From NCBI RefSeq assembly GCF_030272615.1, contig NC_081411.1, positions 38,384,140-38,448,139 of the forward strand: DNA of 64,000 nt, in the 5' to 3' direction. This document shows positions 58,445 to 64,000 of the stretch, in pieces. The notes beneath the pieces were generated by a model that was not told where the DNA came from, made no database searches, and saw nothing but the letters and a program-made list of their open reading frames with translations. The stretch comes from Cryptomeria japonica (lineage: Eukaryota > Streptophyta > Pinopsida > Cupressales > Cupressaceae). Within the stretch, counting starts at the first letter, position 1, and the number at the start of each line of letters is the position of its first letter. The translations under genes and the position numbers were made by a program.

Positions 58445-58450
58445 AATAAA
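58445..58450 (+). terminator. LINE polyadenylation signal
   Basis: AATAAA followed by a short A run at the right end of the LINE, directly at the target duplication. Confidence 0.6.
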
Positions 58451-58466
58451 AAACAACTTACTAGAT

Positions 58467-59219
58467 ATTATGAAATTTTCATTGCTAGAATGAGTGAAGC
58501 AACTATAAGTGTCATCTCAAGTTTGAACTATACACCATTAGAAGATGTGGTAAATGCTAGTAATAACTTTGACATGATTGTAGTTAAAGATAGGAGTATT
58601 AAGAATCTAATGCTAATCCTTCCACTAGAATTTGAAGAGTTTACCTCAATCTCATGATTAACATTTCCATAAGGGTGTCATCTTGATGTTATTATGAGTG
58701 TCTCAATCTTATCAAGATATATGGAATAGAGCACACAATTGATTCTGTGAGAATAGAGTAATGGTAGTTGTAGAGAATAAATCTCAAGGAGTGTGAATGT
58801 TCTTCTTGTGAAAATAACAAGGCTTTAACCCAAGGCAACCTTGCTAGAGGGATCCCTTAATACTATGTGAGGGTAGACTACCAAAGGTTGTGCTAGTTCA
58901 TGGAGGGCTCCTACTTGAAACCATAACTACCTCAACAAAGACAAGGATTAATGAGTTTGTAAACACACCAAATGCTTTTGCAAATTAAAGTTCCATTGAT
59001 ATGCACAACATCTTTCATGGGAAGAATGTTCTAAAAACCAATCCCCTTCTAAGTTGGTTCATTTATCAAAAAGACAAAAGAAATAGAATATTAAGGAAGA
59101 ATCTCCCAAATAAATCAATGTCACAAAAGTATCACATTCCTCAATTTTATGAATGGCATAAATGACCTATTTCTCATAGAGAGTGAGACCTTGACTTTGG
59201 GTAGAAAGAAGCACCATTG
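58467..59219. other. AT-rich spacer, no gene seen
   Basis: Only short random frames. No recognisable features. Confidence 0.4.
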
Positions 59220-60947
59220 TGTTGGCATTGAGTTGCCACTGATGTCCACCGGTATTGTGGGTTATCGATAGAGGGTGTAAACTGATATGAAGAAGATTGT
59301 ACTGGCATAAAGAAGTATGTCCTGAGTTGATAGATGATATCATCAGCATGAGGTCAGATGCTACACATATAGGAGTATGTTGGCACACTTGACAAATAAC
59401 CAATAAGGCATAGACCGATATGAAGACTGGTTGGTTGTTTATGATTAAGAGGAGGAATGTTCATGAATTACAACAACACCAAGTGAGAAGAACATAAAGA
59501 AGTGCATGAAGATATACCGAAAGGCGAGATGATTTGTTAGGTGGATGTACTATCGGTAAGATTTGTTGTTCAGTATGATGTACACACTGGTAAGGGTTTG
59601 TACTGGTAGATGAGTTTTCCATTTGATCAAGTTAGAACTGACTTCTTTGTCATTGAGTTGAATATATGCTAATGTGTCCTCCATGGAGCTGAGGTGGTAA
59701 ACATGTAGGGGTCGATGAAATGTTCATCAACATAGTTGTCTGTCCAGTTGGTGGTCATTAAATGATAAAACCACAAATCACGGGACAATATCTGACTGAG
59801 GTGGCTTGAGGAAGAATGGATGATAGAGAATGATCAGACAGTTTTTGGCACTATGATCGAGGTATGAAATCTGATTGTAGATTGAACTTTCAGTTAGAAA
59901 CAACTAGGTGAAATGAGGTCAACAAAGATCAAGCCTGCAACGCAGGGTGAAGGTTTCTATTTTTAGCAAACATGCGTTGGACAAATAAAAATATGTATAG
60001 ATGCATCTCCCCAAGGCGGGTGAGAAATCCAAAGAAGATCAAATTGGATTGGATACAGATTTGGTTGAAGGAACGAAATCGTAACCACCTAAAGTTTGAA
60101 TTTGTTTTTGGTAGGAAAACTTGTTTTTAAATATACAAGTTTAAATCATTGAGGCTCCTGTTGTGGAATGAAATGTGATGATGCTAGAGAAATAAAGAGA
60201 GATAGAAAATATTGTTTGAGTGAAAAACAAGAAAATTCTAAGTGATTGTGTGTTGAAGGTGAAACTGGTAAGGTTTGTGTGAACTGGCAGTGAAGAAACC
60301 GACAGAGATAGACCTCGCAAAGTGTGGGAAGGTGTGAAGCGAATCCAGTAGTTAGCAGGAGAGAAGTTTCAAAAGAGTAAGGATCAGCAAAAAGGTTGTG
60401 TTGCAGTGTGTGTGGAGGTTTCACAGACTAGTAAGATCTTAACCAGTAGAGCGGAGCATTGGAAGGCTGAAAAATTCATTTGCACTAGGGAATCTATTTA
60501 TGTATTTGAAATTCTCATATTGTCTTCACTAAGTAGGTGCTTAGTGCAGGCATTGTAGCTCCTTTGCATTGTAGCCTATAAATCATTCAGGAGTTGGTGC
60601 TCCTTTGAGTCGGTGCTCATAAATTGAGGGTTGGTGCTCCTTGGGTTGGTTCCCTAAAATTGTAATCAAGTATTTTTCTGTGTGAGGCTGGATTGGAGTA
60701 GAAGATCTCCAACAACCATTCTCACTGAGGTTTTTCCCGCATTAGGTTTTCCTCATATATTTGTTGTTATGTGATGCATTCTTGTGTATGTGTTTTTTGA
60801 TGTTTTATCAATTAATTTCACACACTTAGTTTGCATAGTTTGTCTTACCGGTCAACACTCTATTTGTTTCATACTATGTTGGTATATCCTTGGTTAAAAG
60901 AAAAAGTTTTAAATTCCTGATTCACCCCCCTATCAATGATTCTAACA
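59220..60947 (+). repeat. Copia-type LTR without internal domain
   Basis: Starts TGTTGGCATTGAGTTGCC, like the minus-strand solo LTR at 15257, and ends TTCACCCCCCTATCAATG ATTCTAACA, sharing the C-run motif. Inner features: repeated TTGGTGCTCCTT (60594-60650) and a GAGGTTTTTCCCGCATTAGGTTTTCC stretch in halves at about 60729-60755. Length about 1,728 bp. No PBS follows and the flanks (CATTG and CGTCG) do not match, so it is a solo or truncated LTR whose right end is uncertain. The minus frames inside (59167-59403, 60146-60424) are by-products. Confidence 0.55.
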
Positions 60948-61889
60948 CGTCGCACAAGAATTTTGTGGGAGGCAACAAATATCCCAGGCCACATGATGGA
61001 AACCCTTTTGGTCAATGGAATAATCCTAGATAAAATCATAGGTAAGCTTCTCAAGCTTCAAATAAGAGGCTTTAGAAGGCACCGAGCAAGAGTAATAATA
61101 AACATGAGTGGCTATAGGAATTTAGGAGAAAAACTATAATTTTTTGATGACAGAAAAACATAGTAATCAACTATGTAATTCACTTCTCAATTTTGGTACA
61201 ACATGAAATAACGTTTAATTAATTCATTCATTAAATTATAATATTTAAGTATTATAATTCATTTGTTTCTATAAATTTATGTATAGGCTAAGAGTTGAAA
61301 GTTTGGTCCCAATCATTACCCACTAGAAACGGGCACTTGTTTTTCTTCTAGAGTCCAATCCATGAATGAAATGGGTGCCTGTTTTTAGAAACGTGTGCTC
61401 ATTTTGGTTTGGACCCCCCAAAAAAATGGGCATGCGATTTGCACCCACTTTTAACAAATCGAGCGCCTGATTTGTAAAAAAAGGGGACCCATTTTGTAAA
61501 TGTATTTAATGTTTTTTTTTACACATTTTTTCCTCATTTTCACTGTTTAAAAAGTGGCTAAGCGATTTCAAGAAGCACATGTGCTCATTTTTCAGCTTGC
61601 CAGCCAACCCCCTAGACCTTTTTTTTCCTCATTCTATGTATGCACCTTTGTTTTTTTAATATTTTTTAATATTTATTATTATTATATTTTTAAAAACATG
61701 TTAATTTATTATCATTTTTTAATTGTAGCAAGTAGGTTAAAATTTTTAAGTTTGAAAAAAGTTTTTGTTTAATAGTGTAACAAATTTATTTAATTTTATG
61801 TTTAAAATAGTTGTTTCTAGTTTTCAAATATTGTAGAAAACATGAAAAAAAAAATGGTTTAAAACCGAAAACCCAATGTAGAAAACAAA
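60948..61889. other. AT-rich spacer with degenerate repeats
   Basis: No gene. About 61305-61500 contains recurring pieces such as ACGGGCACTTG, AATGGGTGCCTG, AACGTGTGCTC, AATGGGCATGCG and ATCGAGCGCCTGA at intervals of roughly 40-50 bases, suggesting an eroded minisatellite. Confidence 0.35.
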
Positions 61890-62135
61890 AAGAAACATGT
61901 AAATGAACAATAAAAACTAGATAGAAAATGAACGTGCAATAAACCCTAGATAGAAAATAAACCTACAATAAACCCTAGATAGAAAACAAACGAACAATAA
62001 ACCCTAGACAAAAAACAAACGAACAATAAACTCTAGACAAAAAACAAACAAACAATACACCCTAGAAAAAAAATGAACAATTGAAACCCTAGACAGAAAA
62101 CAAACAATAAAATATAGATAGAAAATGAACAATAA
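61890..62135. repeat. Minisatellite with AAACCCTAGA units
   Basis: About seven or eight units of roughly 30-34 bp of the type ACAATAAACCCTAGA(T/C)A followed by GAAAACAAACGA, starting near 61905. Each unit holds AAACCCTA, which is one plant telomere repeat, but the surrounding bases show an ordinary minisatellite rather than telomere. Confidence 0.75.
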
Positions 62136-62155
62136 CCCCTTGTATCTCTCTTTAT

Positions 62156-62174
62156 CTCTCTCTCTCTTTCTCAT

Positions 62175-62238
<64 letters not shown>
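62156..62238. repeat. (CT)n microsatellite
   Basis: A nearly pure CT run from about 62175 to 62238, with short interruptions at the left. Confidence 0.9.
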
Positions 62239-62239
<1 letters not shown>

Positions 62240-62394
62240 GGACCCCTTAGTACATCCTAGGACCTCTTAAGATATTATAGGATGCCTTAATACATCCTAG
62301 CACATCTTTTGACCCTGTAAGAAACCGAGAACGCTTTAATACATCCTACTACATCCTTAGACCCACTTTCACCCCAATGCTACATATATTTAAA

Positions 62395-64000
<1,606 letters not shown>

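Larger units (their letters stand above)
56323..58451 (+). mobile_element. 5'-truncated LINE with 15-bp target duplication
   Basis: AACAACTTACTAGAT occurs at 56308-56322 and again at 58452-58466, directly after a 3' end with AATAAA and a short A run. This is the mark of target-primed insertion by a non-LTR retrotransposon. The insert is 2.13 kb. It opens inside an RNase H domain, so most of the element (endonuclease and reverse transcriptase) is missing through 5' truncation. Between the RNase H and the 3' end lies a further coding region of about 1.5 kb (56725-58252), which is not the usual LINE layout. The 3' UTR ends CATTTATCTTAATAAAA. Confidence 0.75.

Overview
The window reads as nuclear DNA of a seed plant with a large, repeat-filled genome, most likely a gymnosperm (conifer-like). 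The reasons are long AT-rich intergenic stretches, very few intact genes, old and nested LTR retrotransposons, copia LTRs starting TGTTGGCAT, and a plant-type short-chain dehydrogenase/reductase (SDR) gene with one short intron. The species assignment is inference; no organism marker is present. There is no sign of bacterial organisation, CRISPR, rRNA or a complete tRNA.

Layout. 0-10.4 kb: an ancient duplicated segment (about 1.55-4.75 kb and 9.3-10.4 kb). The first copy is interrupted by a 1.93-kb TG...CA insertion flanked by GTAAT. Between the copies lie a decayed minus-strand plant mobile domain (PMD) coding region and a tandemly repeated LTR-like block with a covarying hairpin. 10.4-13.6 kb: upstream repeat modules, a long hairpin, a 5'-truncated SDR pseudogene and a small unrecognised ORF. 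14-15.3 kb: a minus-strand copia solo LTR with a perfect TTTAA target duplication. 16.5-17.3 kb: a pentatricopeptide-repeat (PPR) pseudogene. 20.9-21.4 kb: a perfect 230-bp tandem duplication. 22.2-32.2 kb: a complete but decayed minus-strand Ty3-type element with CAAAA target duplication, 1.2-kb LTRs, PBS and PPT; it contains a plus-strand integrase fragment, so it is itself a mosaic.

34.4-35.5 kb holds the one convincing intact gene: a two-exon, 276-residue SDR110C-type NAD(P)-dependent dehydrogenase. It is the paralogue of the pseudogene at 11.7 kb, and the homology extends into both upstream and downstream flanks, so the locus was duplicated as a unit.

36.9-52.7 kb is a 15.8-kb LTR element with 275-bp LTRs and no recognisable reverse transcriptase of its own. 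It carries several unidentified open frames and a PPR fragment. A Tork/Tnt1-like copia element (38.5-44.1 kb) is nested in it. LTR divergence, counted by eye, agrees with the nesting order: about 12% for the outer element and about 3.4% for the inner one.

56.3-58.5 kb is a 5'-truncated LINE with a 15-bp target duplication. Its reverse-transcriptase ORF ends in an RNase H domain and is followed, unusually, by a further ORF before the 3' end. 59.2-60.9 kb is a copia LTR of the same general type as the solo LTR. The right end (61.9-64 kb) is minisatellite, CT/AC microsatellite and a roughly 780-bp tandem repeat that runs off the window.

Apart from the SDR gene, the genes do not form a pathway. 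The window mainly records retrotransposon insertion, nesting, gene capture and decay around an SDR locus.
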